Shown one piece after another: positions 39,660-49,762 of a stretch of DNA of 64,000 nt. The position numbers were made by a program, and so were the translations under genes. The DNA comes from an uncultured Alphaproteobacteria bacterium (GTDB taxonomy: Bacteria > Pseudomonadota > Alphaproteobacteria > Methylaequorales > Methylaequoraceae). The stretch lies in contig CABZFH010000005.1 of NCBI GenBank assembly GCA_902524895.1, positions 55,416 to 119,415 of the forward strand, read 5' to 3'. The notes beneath the pieces were generated by a model. That model saw only the letters and a list, made by a program, of their open reading frames with translations, had not been told where the DNA came from and ran no database searches. Position 1 is the stretch's first letter; every line of letters starts with the position of its first letter.

Positions 39660-40104
39660 TATTATATTTTTTTACCTTATCAATATCACTTTCTTTCTGT
39701 TTTACCCATGTGGTGTTATCATTACTTATTTCTTTTTTCCAAAAAGTTGCCTTAATTTTTAGCCAATTGATAATAAATTCAACCGATTTTAGACTTTCTT
39801 CTCTATGCTTACTAGCAACTGCAATCAAAACAATATTTTCCCCAATTTTTAATCTCCCAAATCTATGAATTATTATTATATCGTCGATATCCCATTTAGC
39901 TTTTGCTTCCTCAATAATTCTTGAGAGCTGGAACTTTGTCATTTTTTCGTAATGTTCAATAAAAATAGCATCAATTTTTTGTAAATTTGAAAAATTTCTC
40001 ACCTTTCCGAGAAAAGAAGAAATTGCACCAGATAATTTATTTTTTTTGGAAAAGATATCTAACTCTTTTGCGTAGTTAAAAGGTTTTTTTTGGATAAGTA
40101 TCAT
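39649..40104 (-). CDS. moaE: Molybdopterin synthase catalytic subunit
   Basis: GAISSFLGKVRN, IFIEHYEKMTK, IIHRFGRLKIGENIVLIAVASKHREESLKSVEFIINWLKIKATFWKKE. Confidence 0.95.
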   Translation of the reverse strand: MILIQKKPFNYAKELDIFSKKNKLSGAISSFLGKVRNFSNLQKIDAIFIEHYEKMTKFQLSRIIEEAKAKWDIDDIIIIHRFGRLKIGENIVLIAVASKHREESLKSVEFIINWLKIKATFWKKEISNDNTTWVKQKESDIDKVKKYNTSF

Positions 40105-40105
40105 C

Positions 40106-40354
40106 TTATCCTCCTGTTACTGGAGGGAAAAAAGCAATTTCATCTTCATTTTCAATCATAGTGTCAAAATTTGAAAAAATACAATTAACTGAACATTTAA
40201 TATTTTTAACATCAGAAAAAACATTTTTATATTTTAATCCTCTTTTTTTTAAAAGTTCAATTAATTCAAAAATCGAAATTTTATTTTCAATTATGATATT
40301 TTCTTCAGATATTCCTATTTCTTGTTTAATGTTTGCAAAATACAAAATTTTCAA
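40106..40354 (-). CDS. moaD: Molybdopterin synthase sulfur carrier subunit
   Basis: 82 aa beta-grasp protein ending IENEDEIAFFPPVTGG (C-terminal GG); next to moaE. Confidence 0.93.
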   Translation of the reverse strand: MKILYFANIKQEIGISEENIIIENKISIFELIELLKKRGLKYKNVFSDVKNIKCSVNCIFSNFDTMIENEDEIAFFPPVTGG

Positions 40355-41607
40355 TTTAATAACTCCTCAAAATTGTAAAATTTTATTTTTTCACCTTTTT
40401 CTATATAATGCTTATCTTTTTCTATCTCAATAATTCCTTCACTTCTAATTATTGACGATAAGATTCCAGAACCCTCACTTTTAAACTTTTTAAGAACTAA
40501 CTGATTATTTTCAAACATTATTGAACCTCTCAACCATTCAGTTCTTCCAAGTTTTTTCTTAAATGAAAAACCAGATGGTACTAGCCTATATTTTAAAAAA
40601 TAGGAATCCCTTCCATTCATTCTATTCAAAAACTTTAAAATTATCATAAAAAAAGTAACAACCACAGCAACTGGGTTTCCAGGAAGACCAAAAATTGGTT
40701 TCTTATTAATTTTTCCAAAAACAAATGGCCTGCCGGGCTTCACGGAAATTCTCCACAGTTTTAATTCTCCAATATCGTTTAAAACTTTTACAATGAAATC
40801 ACTTTGGCTATCAGCCACTCCACCAGTAGTTATAATAATATCGACCTTGGATGCTGAACCCAACAATTTTTTTTTTGATATTCCATAATTATCTCTTAAA
40901 ATTCCAAAATCAAAAGTTATACAATTTAATTTTTTAAATAATGAAATGAGTGTAATCTTATTACTATCAAAAATTTTAAATTTCTCTTTTGTGTTCTTGT
41001 CTTTAGAAAGCTCATTCCCAGTTGAAAAAATTCCAACTTTAATTTTTTTATAAACTTTGATTTTACTTAATCCAATAGAGGCGATAGCTCCCAAATCAAT
41101 TGACCTTATTTTTGTACCCTTTCTAAAAAGAATAGTTCCTTTTTTTATGTCTTCTCCGCTTGACCTAATATTTGATCCTTGTGGTGGTACGTTTAAAATT
41201 TTAACTTTTTTCTTTTTTACTATACAATCTTCATGCATTACCACAGTATCTACATTAGACTTTTCTTTAAAAATATAAGATCCTGTAAATATCTCCATGG
41301 CTTCCCCTTCTTTTATTTTTCCACTAAAAGGTTTTCCTGGTTTTGATGTGTTAGCTATGATTAATTCATCATTATTTTTTAAAAAATTTTTAAAATTAAA
41401 AGCAAATCCGTCTACAGCAGCATTATCATAATTAGGTATATCGTAACGAGATGTAAGATTTTCAGCCAAAATTCTTCCTTCGCAAAGTTCTAAGCTTACT
41501 TCTTCATAAGATGTTGTTTTAATTAAATTTTTTTCAACAATTTTTAGTGCTGTTTCAATATCTGTAAGTTTATTAAACTTATTTTTGTAGTCTTTTTTAT
41601 TTTTCAT
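40351..41607 (-). CDS. moeA: Molybdopterin molybdotransferase
   Basis: YDIPNYDNAAVDGFAF, VVMHEDC, NVPPQGSNIRSSGEDIKKG, GIFSTGNEL, IITTGGVADSQSDF, KPGRPFVFGKI..FGLPGNPVAV. Confidence 0.96.
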   Translation of the reverse strand: MKNKKDYKNKFNKLTDIETALKIVEKNLIKTTSYEEVSLELCEGRILAENLTSRYDIPNYDNAAVDGFAFNFKNFLKNNDELIIANTSKPGKPFSGKIKEGEAMEIFTGSYIFKEKSNVDTVVMHEDCIVKKKKVKILNVPPQGSNIRSSGEDIKKGTILFRKGTKIRSIDLGAIASIGLSKIKVYKKIKVGIFSTGNELSKDKNTKEKFKIFDSNKITLISLFKKLNCITFDFGILRDNYGISKKKLLGSASKVDIIITTGGVADSQSDFIVKVLNDIGELKLWRISVKPGRPFVFGKINKKPIFGLPGNPVAVVVTFFMIILKFLNRMNGRDSYFLKYRLVPSGFSFKKKLGRTEWLRGSIMFENNQLVLKKFKSEGSGILSSIIRSEGIIEIEKDKHYIEKGEKIKFYNFEELLN

Positions 41608-42112
41608 TTAATTTTAAATATTTCAATATGAATTCGCCTATATCTTTAGTATTGTTAAAATTAAAAATTGGCAAATCAGAATTCATAATGTTCCCATCAA
41701 CTATATCATAAACAATTGCAATAGCTTTGGAGCTTTTATCAGAAATTAAAGGCTTCTTAATCTTACTATTATACAATTCAATTTTTGGTATATCTAATTT
41801 TTTGTAACCTTCCACTATTATTAGATCATTTTCTTTTGAAAACTTTTTTTTTAAATCATCAAATTCAAATTTTTTATTATTTTTTCCTTTATGTATCAAA
41901 GCCCAATTATTTTCTCCACCTAACATCACTTCTCTTGCCCCAGAATGTCTATGTAAATAACTATCCTTACCTTTTTTATCAATTTCAACGCTGTGATGGG
42001 TGTGTTTAAAAGTTGAGACAACAATTTTTTTTTTAACAAAATACTTTATTAACCTACATGTTAAGTGAGTTTTTCCGCTTCCACTCCATCCGTACAACCC
42101 GATTATTTTCAT
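41597..42112 (-). CDS. mobB: Molybdopterin-guanine dinucleotide biosynthesis protein MobB
   Basis: IIGLYGWSGSGKTHLTCRLI, STFKHTHHSVEIDKKGKDSYLHRHSGAREVMLG, NDLIIVEGYKKLDIPKIELY. Confidence 0.95.
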   Translation of the reverse strand: MKIIGLYGWSGSGKTHLTCRLIKYFVKKKIVVSTFKHTHHSVEIDKKGKDSYLHRHSGAREVMLGGENNWALIHKGKNNKKFEFDDLKKKFSKENDLIIVEGYKKLDIPKIELYNSKIKKPLISDKSSKAIAIVYDIVDGNIMNSDLPIFNFNNTKDIGEFILKYLKLNEK

Positions 42113-42685
42113 TTAAAAAGATTTATAGTGTAATTTAAAATATTCATAACCAGTATAAATTGTTATTAGCGAGGCAATTAATAATCCAATTTCGCCTACT
42201 AACATAGTATTAGGAAGTAAAGTGAAGTCGTTTCCAATTATCAAAAAACCTAAAGTAAACATTTGGATTAATGTCTTCCACTTTGCTATTTTTGAAACAT
42301 TAATCGAGATTTTACTTTCAGCAAAAAATTCTCTTAATCCTGAAACTAAAACCTCCCTAACTATGATTATTAGTGCTGGATAAACAAAAAAACCACTTAT
42401 CTTTCCAACTGCAACTAAAATAAATAAGACAGATATTATTAAAATTTTATCAGCAATTGGGTCAAGAAATTTACCTAACTTAGACTCTACTTTAAATTTT
42501 CTTGCTAAATATCCATCTAAAAAATCGCTTATGCATGCAATGATATACAATAAAACAGCTACCCAATTAAAAAAAAAAGATTGAGGAATTATGTTTATGA
42601 TGATTATTGGTATGCAGAGTACTCTGAATATTGTTAAGTAGTTTGGAAGTCTTTCAAGGTTAATTTTATCTATTAAATTCATCAT
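42113..42685 (-). CDS. pgsA: CDP-diacylglycerol-glycerol-3-phosphate 3-phosphatidyltransferase
   Basis: LPNYLTIFRVLCIPI, IACISDFLDGYLARKFKVESKLGKFLDPIADKILI. Confidence 0.95.
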   Translation of the reverse strand: MMNLIDKINLERLPNYLTIFRVLCIPIIIINIIPQSFFFNWVAVLLYIIACISDFLDGYLARKFKVESKLGKFLDPIADKILIISVLFILVAVGKISGFFVYPALIIIVREVLVSGLREFFAESKISINVSKIAKWKTLIQMFTLGFLIIGNDFTLLPNTMLVGEIGLLIASLITIYTGYEYFKLHYKSF

Positions 42686-44507
42686 AAATTTTTTTTGCTA
42701 TTATTTTACCAATTCCCGGTGTGTCTTCTAAATCTTTAATCCCAGCTTTTTTAATACTACTAATTGAACCAAAATGTGAAAGTAAATTTTTTTTGGCTTT
42801 AATTCCTATTCCTGTTATTCCATCAAAAATTGAATTTTTAATTTGAAGTTTCCTCCTATATTTTTGAGAGTTGATTGCAAACCTGTGTGCTTCATCTCTT
42901 AATCTTTGAAGAAAATATAATACTTTATCGTTCTTCTCAAGTTTAACTGAAGCGTTTTTTAAAAAAATTGTTTCATTCCCAGCATTTCTTTGAACTCCTT
43001 TAGCAATTGAAATTAAATCAATGTTTTTGATATTTTTTTCTTTCAGAATATTTTCGACAAGATTAAAGTGTCCTTTTCCACCATCAATAATAATAAGGTC
43101 TGGTAGATTATACTTCCATTCATTTTTTTCATCTTCAAAAGAAAATCTTCTTCTTATTACTTGTTCCATCATGAAATAATCATCTTGCATTAAATTTTTA
43201 TCGCTTTTGATATTAAATTTTCTATATCTTTCTCTAATAAATTTATGATTATCATAAACAATCATGGCTCCGATAGGTTGAGAACCATTTAAATGACTAT
43301 TATCATACACCTCTATTGTTTTTGGAGGTTTGCTTAATAAAAATTTTTTTGAAATCTCCCCGGATATTAATTCATTGCTCAAGTTTTTATGCATCTGTTT
43401 TTCTAAAGAGTGTGTAATGTTTTCTAACACCATATTTAGCAATTCAAGTTTTTTTCCTTTTTTAGGACGAATGATTTTTACATGAGAGTTTTTATTTTTT
43501 TTAAGTGCTTTTTCCAAAAGATCAAGGTTATCAATATTTTTACTAATATAAATTGATTCTGGAATTTGATTACTAACATAAAAAACACCTATAAATTCCT
43601 CTAAAATGTTATTTAATTTTTTTCCCGCTTCATTATCAAAAAAAAATTCTTTATTACCTAAGTTTTTTCCTGATCTAAAAAAGAAAACTTGAATACATAT
43701 TAGATCAATTTTTTTAAAAATTCCTATAAGATCAAAATTATCTTTATTTTTGAGTGAAACGTATTGTTCTTGAGTAATAGTTCGTAATGCTTGAATTCTA
43801 TCTCTAAATAGTGCCGCTTTCTCATAATCTTGATTTTTACTTGCTTTTTCCATTTGTTTAATTAAGTTGTCGTTGATAACTGTATTTTTTCCTACTAAAA
43901 ATTTCGTTGATTGCTCAACTAATTGATTATAATCTTTTTTGTCTATCTTGCCGACGCACGGAGCAGAACATCTTTTGATTTCATATTTGAGACAGGGTCT
44001 TTCTCTATTTTTAAAATTTGCATCTGAACATGTTCTTAATAAAAATCCTTTTTCTAAAATTACCATCACTTTTTCCATTGAGTGAGCACTGGCAAAAGGT
44101 CCAAAATTAAAGTCATTTTTATTATAAATTTTTCTAGTTTTTCTCAACTTTGGCCATTCTTCTGTTTTGCTTATGTTTATGTAAGGAAAAGATTTATCAT
44201 CAATTAGCCTAATGTTAAAAATTGGTTTATGTTTCTTTACCAAATTACTTTCAAGAAGTAATGCATCAACTTCTGTATGAGTTTTAATAAATTTAACATG
44301 TCTTATTAGACTAATTAATTTTTTTATTCTTCTAGAAGCACTATTAAAATTTAGATAAGACGAAACTCTATTGTGTATATTTTTTGCTTTACCTATATAC
44401 AAAATTTTCTTTTTTTGATCTAAAAATTGATAAATCCCAGCACCTCTTGAGCAATATACCAGTGACTGTTTTATAGATTTTATTCCTGTATCAATTTCAA
44501 ATTCCAT
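42666..44507 (-). CDS. uvrC: Excinuclease ABC subunit C
   Basis: GAGIYQFLDQKKKILYIGKAKNIHNRVSSYL, LRTCSDANFKNRERPCLKYEIKRCSAPCVGKI, VYDNSHLNGSQPIGAMIVY, LIIIDGGKGH, DGITGIGIKAKKNLLSHFGS. Confidence 0.97.
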   Translation of the reverse strand: MEFEIDTGIKSIKQSLVYCSRGAGIYQFLDQKKKILYIGKAKNIHNRVSSYLNFNSASRRIKKLISLIRHVKFIKTHTEVDALLLESNLVKKHKPIFNIRLIDDKSFPYINISKTEEWPKLRKTRKIYNKNDFNFGPFASAHSMEKVMVILEKGFLLRTCSDANFKNRERPCLKYEIKRCSAPCVGKIDKKDYNQLVEQSTKFLVGKNTVINDNLIKQMEKASKNQDYEKAALFRDRIQALRTITQEQYVSLKNKDNFDLIGIFKKIDLICIQVFFFRSGKNLGNKEFFFDNEAGKKLNNILEEFIGVFYVSNQIPESIYISKNIDNLDLLEKALKKNKNSHVKIIRPKKGKKLELLNMVLENITHSLEKQMHKNLSNELISGEISKKFLLSKPPKTIEVYDNSHLNGSQPIGAMIVYDNHKFIRERYRKFNIKSDKNLMQDDYFMMEQVIRRRFSFEDEKNEWKYNLPDLIIIDGGKGHFNLVENILKEKNIKNIDLISIAKGVQRNAGNETIFLKNASVKLEKNDKVLYFLQRLRDEAHRFAINSQKYRRKLQIKNSIFDGITGIGIKAKKNLLSHFGSISSIKKAGIKDLEDTPGIGKIIAKKIYDEFNR

Positions 44508-44573
44508 TTTTTATCAATTGTTTAAGTTTTGTTTTGACTACATTTTAATATATAAAAATTAAAATTAAAATAC

Positions 44574-44595
44574 TATCCACTAAACCTGTGGATAA
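44574..44595. promoter_or_regulatory. Palindrome TATCCAC-N7-GTGGATA containing one perfect DnaA-box-like 9-mer (TGTGGATAA, 44587-44595)
   Basis: 7-bp perfect inverted repeat read directly, in a 309-nt spacer unusually long for this window; function not shown. Confidence 0.4.
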
Positions 44596-44816
44596 GTTTG
44601 TTAATATAAGTTGGTTAAATTAAATAAAACTAACAAACATAAGGGTTTTATTAATTTGCTTAATAATTAGGCAATTATATAAACTATTGATTTTAATACA
44701 CTTTATCATAGTAATTAACTTTAAGTTTTAGACTTTTTGTATTTTATTTTAAATTCATTAGAATTAATTTTTTTTTTTTTTCTTGTGTACAACTTTAAAA
44801 TATTGTCAAGTTTTTT

Positions 44817-45590
44817 TTAATCATCAATGAATTTTTTTGACTTAGTATGCGCCCAACCTAGGTTTTGACCACTATCGAGAGAAATTAATTGTCCAGTTAT
44901 TGATTTATTGTTTATTAATAAATCGATTGCTTTATTTATTTCTGATAATTGTACCTGATTTTTAAGAGGGGTTCTAGCAATTTGATTTCTAAATTCTTTT
45001 TCTGTCTGTCTTTTACTTTTGAGTGTAGGGCCTGGAGCAATAGCATTGACCTTTATTTTAGGAGCTAGAGATAAAGCCAAACTTTTAGTTAGAGTATATA
45101 AAGCTGATTTACTTATTGTATAAGATGTAAAATATGGTGTAATATTCAAAATTCTTTGATCAATTATGTTTATAATGTCTCCATTCTTCTTTCCAAGTTG
45201 TTCAACAAAAAACTTTATTAAAAAGAAAGGAGCTTTAAAATTGACATTTAAATGTTGATCAACACTTTTTATCGTGGAAGATCTTAATGAGTCATATTCA
45301 AAAACAGAAGCGTTATTGATAAGAAGATCAACAGAATTAAAATATTTGGTGACACTATTAAAAAAAAATTTTACTTTATTAATATCCTCAAGATTTAATT
45401 TAAAACTCTTTGCATTAACACCCAAAAATTTTATTTCATTTACAACCTTTTCTGCTTCAATCTTTGATTTATTGTAATGAACAGCGATGTTGTACCCTTT
45501 TTTTGCTAGGCTTAACGCTATTGATTTACCAATTCGTTTAGATGATCCCGTTATAAGTGCAGTTTTATTACCCATATTACTTGACTCCAA
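44817..45590 (-). CDS. Short-chain dehydrogenase/reductase, pteridine-reductase (FolM/PTR1)-like
   Basis: [90 protein letters not shown]. Confidence 0.82.
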   Translation of the reverse strand: MESSNMGNKTALITGSSKRIGKSIALSLAKKGYNIAVHYNKSKIEAEKVVNEIKFLGVNAKSFKLNLEDINKVKFFFNSVTKYFNSVDLLINNASVFEYDSLRSSTIKSVDQHLNVNFKAPFFLIKFFVEQLGKKNGDIINIIDQRILNITPYFTSYTISKSALYTLTKSLALSLAPKIKVNAIAPGPTLKSKRQTEKEFRNQIARTPLKNQVQLSEINKAIDLLINNKSITGQLISLDSGQNLGWAHTKSKKFIDD

Positions 45591-47553
45591 TCTCGTCTTT
45601 TTCTAATTTTTTTATTTCATCTCTAATTTCAGCAGCCTTCTCAAAATTTAAGTTTTCTGCGTTCTCAATCATTAATGATTTTAACTCTTTTATATGAGCT
45701 GATAAATTATTACCGACTAGTCTAGTTTCTTTTAATGTTTTTTTAGAATTTTTTTCCTGATTAATTTCAATTATATCAATAATTTTTCTTGTAGTTGATC
45801 TAGGTTTAATATTATTTACTATATTATATTCAACTTGTTTTTTCCTTCTTCTATCAGTTTCTTCAATAGCCTCGTAAATTGATTTGGTTTTATTATCTGC
45901 GTACAAAATGACTTTCCCGTTAATATTTCTTGCTGCTCTACCAATTGTTTGTATTAATGAAACTTTAGATCTAAGAAATCCTTCCTTATCAGCATCCAAT
46001 ATTGCCACCAACCCACATTCGGGTATGTCTAAACCTTCTCTCAATAAATTTATTCCTACCAAAACGTCAAATTCTCCTAGTCTAAGAGATTTTATCAATT
46101 CTATTCTTTCAATTGCATCAATATCAGAATGCAAATATTTAGTTTTGATGTTTGATTCATTTAAATAATCTGTTAAATCTTCTGCCATTTTTTTTGTCAA
46201 AGTCGTTACTAAAACTCTTAATTTTTTTTTAACACATTCTTTACTCTGTTCGATAAGATCTTCAACTTGGTTTTTTGCATTATGAATAAGACAATTTGGT
46301 TCAGTTAAACCAGTTGGTCTTACAATTTGTTCAATAAAAATTCCAGAGGTTTTTTCGAGTTCCCAAGAGCCCGGCGTTGCGGAAACATAAATTGTTTGAC
46401 CTTTAAATTTAGTCCATTCTTCAAACATTAGAGGTCTATTATCTTTGCATGATGGTAACCTAAAACCGTGTTCAGACAAGTTTTCTTTTCTGGATCTATC
46501 ACCTTTGTACATTCCTCCAATTTGTGGTATTGTTACGTGAGATTCATCAATAAAGATAATAGTGTCATCTGGAAGATATTCAAACAAAGTAGGAGGTGGT
46601 TCTCCTTCCATTCGCCCTGTAAGGTGTCTTGAATAATTTTCGATTCCTGAGCAACTTCCAGTTGCGGCAATCATCTCTAAATCGAATTTAGTTCTTTGCT
46701 CGATTCTTTGAGCTTCTAAAAGTTTATTGTTATTTTGAAAATATTCTACTCTATTTTTTAGTTCTTCTTTAATTCTCGATATGGCTTTCTCAAGTGATGG
46801 TCTTGGTGTTACGTAATGACTATTAGCATAGATAGTTATATTTTCTAAATTTTTAAATATTTTTCCAGTTAGTGGATCAAACTCTGTAATTTCTTCAACA
46901 ATATCTCCAAAAAAAGAAATTCTCCAAGATCTATCCTCAAGGTGGGAGGGAAAAATTTCAAGGATATCACCTTTGTTTCTGAATGTACCTCTTAAAAAAT
47001 TTTGTTCATTTCTTTTAAATTGAAGTTCTACAAGTTTCTTTTTAAATAGATCTCTATCGAGTTCCTGATTTTTTGAAACCTTTAATGTCATTGATTGATA
47101 TGCTTGAACTGATCCAATACCATAAATACAAGACACACTCGCGACAATAATTGTATCTCTTCTTTCTAATAAAGCTCGAGTTGCTGAATGTCTCATTCTA
47201 TCAATCTGTTCGTTTATTGATGATTCTTTTTCTATATATGTATCTGTTCTTGCCACATATGCTTCTGGTGTATAATAATCGTAGTATGAAACAAAGTATT
47301 CGACGCAATTTTCAGGAAAAAAACTTTTCATTTCACTGTATAGTTGAGCGGCAAGTGTTTTATTAGGAGCAAAAATTAGTGCAGGTCTTTGCAAATTTTT
47401 TATAACATTTGCCATTGTAAATGTCTTGCCAGATCCTGTCACCCCAAGAAGCACTTGATCACTTTTATTTTGCTTCAATCCTTCGCATAATTGCTGGATT
47501 GCTTCAGGCTGATCTCCGGATGGAAGAAAATCACTTTTTATTTTAAAATTCAT
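45577..47553 (-). CDS. uvrB: Excinuclease ABC subunit B
   Basis: [87 protein letters not shown]-terminal UVR motif. Confidence 0.98.
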   Translation of the reverse strand: MNFKIKSDFLPSGDQPEAIQQLCEGLKQNKSDQVLLGVTGSGKTFTMANVIKNLQRPALIFAPNKTLAAQLYSEMKSFFPENCVEYFVSYYDYYTPEAYVARTDTYIEKESSINEQIDRMRHSATRALLERRDTIIVASVSCIYGIGSVQAYQSMTLKVSKNQELDRDLFKKKLVELQFKRNEQNFLRGTFRNKGDILEIFPSHLEDRSWRISFFGDIVEEITEFDPLTGKIFKNLENITIYANSHYVTPRPSLEKAISRIKEELKNRVEYFQNNNKLLEAQRIEQRTKFDLEMIAATGSCSGIENYSRHLTGRMEGEPPPTLFEYLPDDTIIFIDESHVTIPQIGGMYKGDRSRKENLSEHGFRLPSCKDNRPLMFEEWTKFKGQTIYVSATPGSWELEKTSGIFIEQIVRPTGLTEPNCLIHNAKNQVEDLIEQSKECVKKKLRVLVTTLTKKMAEDLTDYLNESNIKTKYLHSDIDAIERIELIKSLRLGEFDVLVGINLLREGLDIPECGLVAILDADKEGFLRSKVSLIQTIGRAARNINGKVILYADNKTKSIYEAIEETDRRRKKQVEYNIVNNIKPRSTTRKIIDIIEINQEKNSKKTLKETRLVGNNLSAHIKELKSLMIENAENLNFEKAAEIRDEIKKLEKDEIGVK

Positions 47554-47571
47554 ACAGTTTACTGTACAGTT
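47553..47571. promoter_or_regulatory. Candidate operator: TACAGTT direct repeat (12-nt period) with 10-bp palindrome ACTGTACAGT over the uvrB start
   Basis: TACAGTT at 47553-47559 and 47565-47571; palindrome ACTGTACAGT at 47561-47570. Confidence 0.35.
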
Positions 47572-47650
47572 AAATTAATTAACAATCACTTTTAAGAATA
47601 TATATAATCTATAAGTCAAACTTTTAAATTTTTATTTTTTAAGATACTTA

Positions 47651-48853
47651 ATGTCAATCCTATCCAATAGATTAAATAATTTCAAACCCTCACTCACTGT
47701 AAAGGTAAGTCAGAAAGCCAGAGAATTGTCATCTAAAGGTATTAATATAATAAGCCTAAGTTCTGGTGAACCAGATTTTGATACACCGATACATGTTAAA
47801 GATGAGGGTATAAAGGCAATAAATAATGGCTTTACAAAATATACTGCAGTTGATGGAATTGATTTATTAAAGTTGGCAATAACTCAAAAATTCAAAAAAG
47901 ATAATTCAATTAATTATGATCTAGATCAGATTACTGTTGGAGTAGGAGGTAAACATGTAATTTTTAATCTATTTATGTCCACATTAAATCAAGGGGACGA
48001 AGTTATAATTCCTTGTCCATTTTGGGTTTCTTACCCTGATATTGTCTCACTTTGTGATGGTAAACCCGTAGTAGTAAATACCTCAGATTCTAATAAATTT
48101 AAAATGACACCAGCAGAGCTTGAATCAAAAATAACAAATAAAACAAAATGGGTTATTATAAATTCACCTGGTAACCCTACTGGTTCAACTTATAGTAAAG
48201 AAGAATTGGCTGGTTTGGCGAATGTTTTACTTAAATATGAGAATTTGTGGATACTGAGTGATGATATTTATGAATATTTAATTTATGATAATTTAAAATT
48301 TTTTAATATTCTCAATTTAGAACCAAAACTTTATGATAGGACATTTATAGTAAATGGTGTGTCAAAAGCATTTTCGATGACTGGCTGGAGAATTGGTTAT
48401 GGTGCTGGAAGTAAAGAAATAGTTAAGTCTATTTCCAAGATTCAGTCTCAAAGTACAACCAACCCAACTTCAATAAGTCAGATGGCTGCTGTTAAAGCTT
48501 TAAATTCGGAAAAAAAATTTTTAGTAGATTGGATCCAGCAATTTTCTGACAGAAGAAATTATGTCTCTAATTATTTAAATACGATAGAAGGGTTAGATTG
48601 TATAAAACCTGATGGGGCATTTTATTTATTTATTTCATGTTCTGGGTTGATTAATAAAAATACACCAGATGGTAAAGTTATTTACAATGATATTGATTTT
48701 GCTGACTTTTTATTAGATCATGCTCAAGTAGCAGTTGTGCCAGGAACAGCTTTTGGTAGATCTCCATATTTTAGAATTTCATATGCCTCGTCGATGGAAC
48801 TATTAATAAAGGCTTGTGAAAAAATTCGTAATGCAATTTGCAAACTTAAATAA
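47651..48853 (+). CDS. aatA: Class I aspartate aminotransferase family
   Basis: LSSGEPDFDTPIHVKDEGIKAINNGFTKYTAVDGI, INSPGNPTGSTYSKEEL, GVSKAFSMTGWRIGYGAGSKEI. Confidence 0.93.
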   Translation: MSILSNRLNNFKPSLTVKVSQKARELSSKGINIISLSSGEPDFDTPIHVKDEGIKAINNGFTKYTAVDGIDLLKLAITQKFKKDNSINYDLDQITVGVGGKHVIFNLFMSTLNQGDEVIIPCPFWVSYPDIVSLCDGKPVVVNTSDSNKFKMTPAELESKITNKTKWVIINSPGNPTGSTYSKEELAGLANVLLKYENLWILSDDIYEYLIYDNLKFFNILNLEPKLYDRTFIVNGVSKAFSMTGWRIGYGAGSKEIVKSISKIQSQSTTNPTSISQMAAVKALNSEKKFLVDWIQQFSDRRNYVSNYLNTIEGLDCIKPDGAFYLFISCSGLINKNTPDGKVIYNDIDFADFLLDHAQVAVVPGTAFGRSPYFRISYASSMELLIKACEKIRNAICKLK

Positions 48854-49762
48854 ATGAAAGTTTTGATCTTTGGACTAGGTGGAGTTGGAGGTTTTTTAGG
48901 TTCTTATTTACTAAAGACAGAAAATGAAATCTTTTTTTTATCTCGCGGTAAAACCTTTGAAAATATGAATAAAAACGGATTAACACTGAAAAGCGAGTTA
49001 GGAGAAATTAAATTTGAAAAAATTAATATATTTGAAAAATTACCTAAAAAATTGATCTTTGATATAGTTATTTTATCTGTAAAACTTTATGACCTCGAAT
49101 CTTCGATTGATTACCTTAAAGAATTCATCAACGAAAAAACTATAATTTTACCATTTCAAAACGGAGTTTTTTCTGAGGAAGTGATATACAAAAAAATATT
49201 ATTGAAGAACTATTATGGAGCTGTTGCACAGATTTCAGCCTCAATTAGTGATAATAAAGAAATAATTCATCATGGAAGGTTAGCTACATTTTTTGTTGGA
49301 CCCATAAAAAAAAATATTAATTCTAATATACTTTCAAGTTTCACTGAAGAATGTCAAACCAAAGGTTTAGATATTAGATTTACAAAAAATATTGGTAGCA
49401 AAATTTGGGAAAAATTTATTTTTTTATCAGCCTACAGCGGTTTAACAACAATGACAAGGTTATCAATTGGGGAGATATTTGAAGATAAAGAATACAAAAA
49501 AGATTTTATTAATGCAATGAACGAGACTTTTGAATTATCAAAGTGTTATGGGATTAGTTTCGCACAAAATCCTGTTGAAAAGTGGTTAAAAAAAATAAAA
49601 AAAATGCCTTACGATATGACCTCTTCAATGTTCATTGATTATAAGAGAAATAAAAAATTAGAACTGAATTGGTTATCTGGCTTTGTATTGAAAGAAGGAA
49701 AAAAATTTAAAGTGAATTGTAAAACCCATGAAAAAATAATTAAAAAAATAACATTTAAATAA
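48854..49762 (+). CDS. panE: 2-dehydropantoate 2-reductase (ketopantoate reductase family)
   Basis: LIFGLGGVGGFLGSYLL, ILPFQNGVFSEEVI, KIWEKFIFLSAYSGLTTMTRLSIGEI, SSMFIDYKRNKKLELNWLSGFVLKEG. Confidence 0.88.
   Translation: MKVLIFGLGGVGGFLGSYLLKTENEIFFLSRGKTFENMNKNGLTLKSELGEIKFEKINIFEKLPKKLIFDIVILSVKLYDLESSIDYLKEFINEKTIILPFQNGVFSEEVIYKKILLKNYYGAVAQISASISDNKEIIHHGRLATFFVGPIKKNINSNILSSFTEECQTKGLDIRFTKNIGSKIWEKFIFLSAYSGLTTMTRLSIGEIFEDKEYKKDFINAMNETFELSKCYGISFAQNPVEKWLKKIKKMPYDMTSSMFIDYKRNKKLELNWLSGFVLKEGKKFKVNCKTHEKIIKKITFK

Noticed and set aside
44508-44816. Calling the uvrC-SDR spacer the chromosome origin
   Set aside because: Only one perfect DnaA-box match and no flanking origin-typical genes or skew data; kept only as a finding to test.
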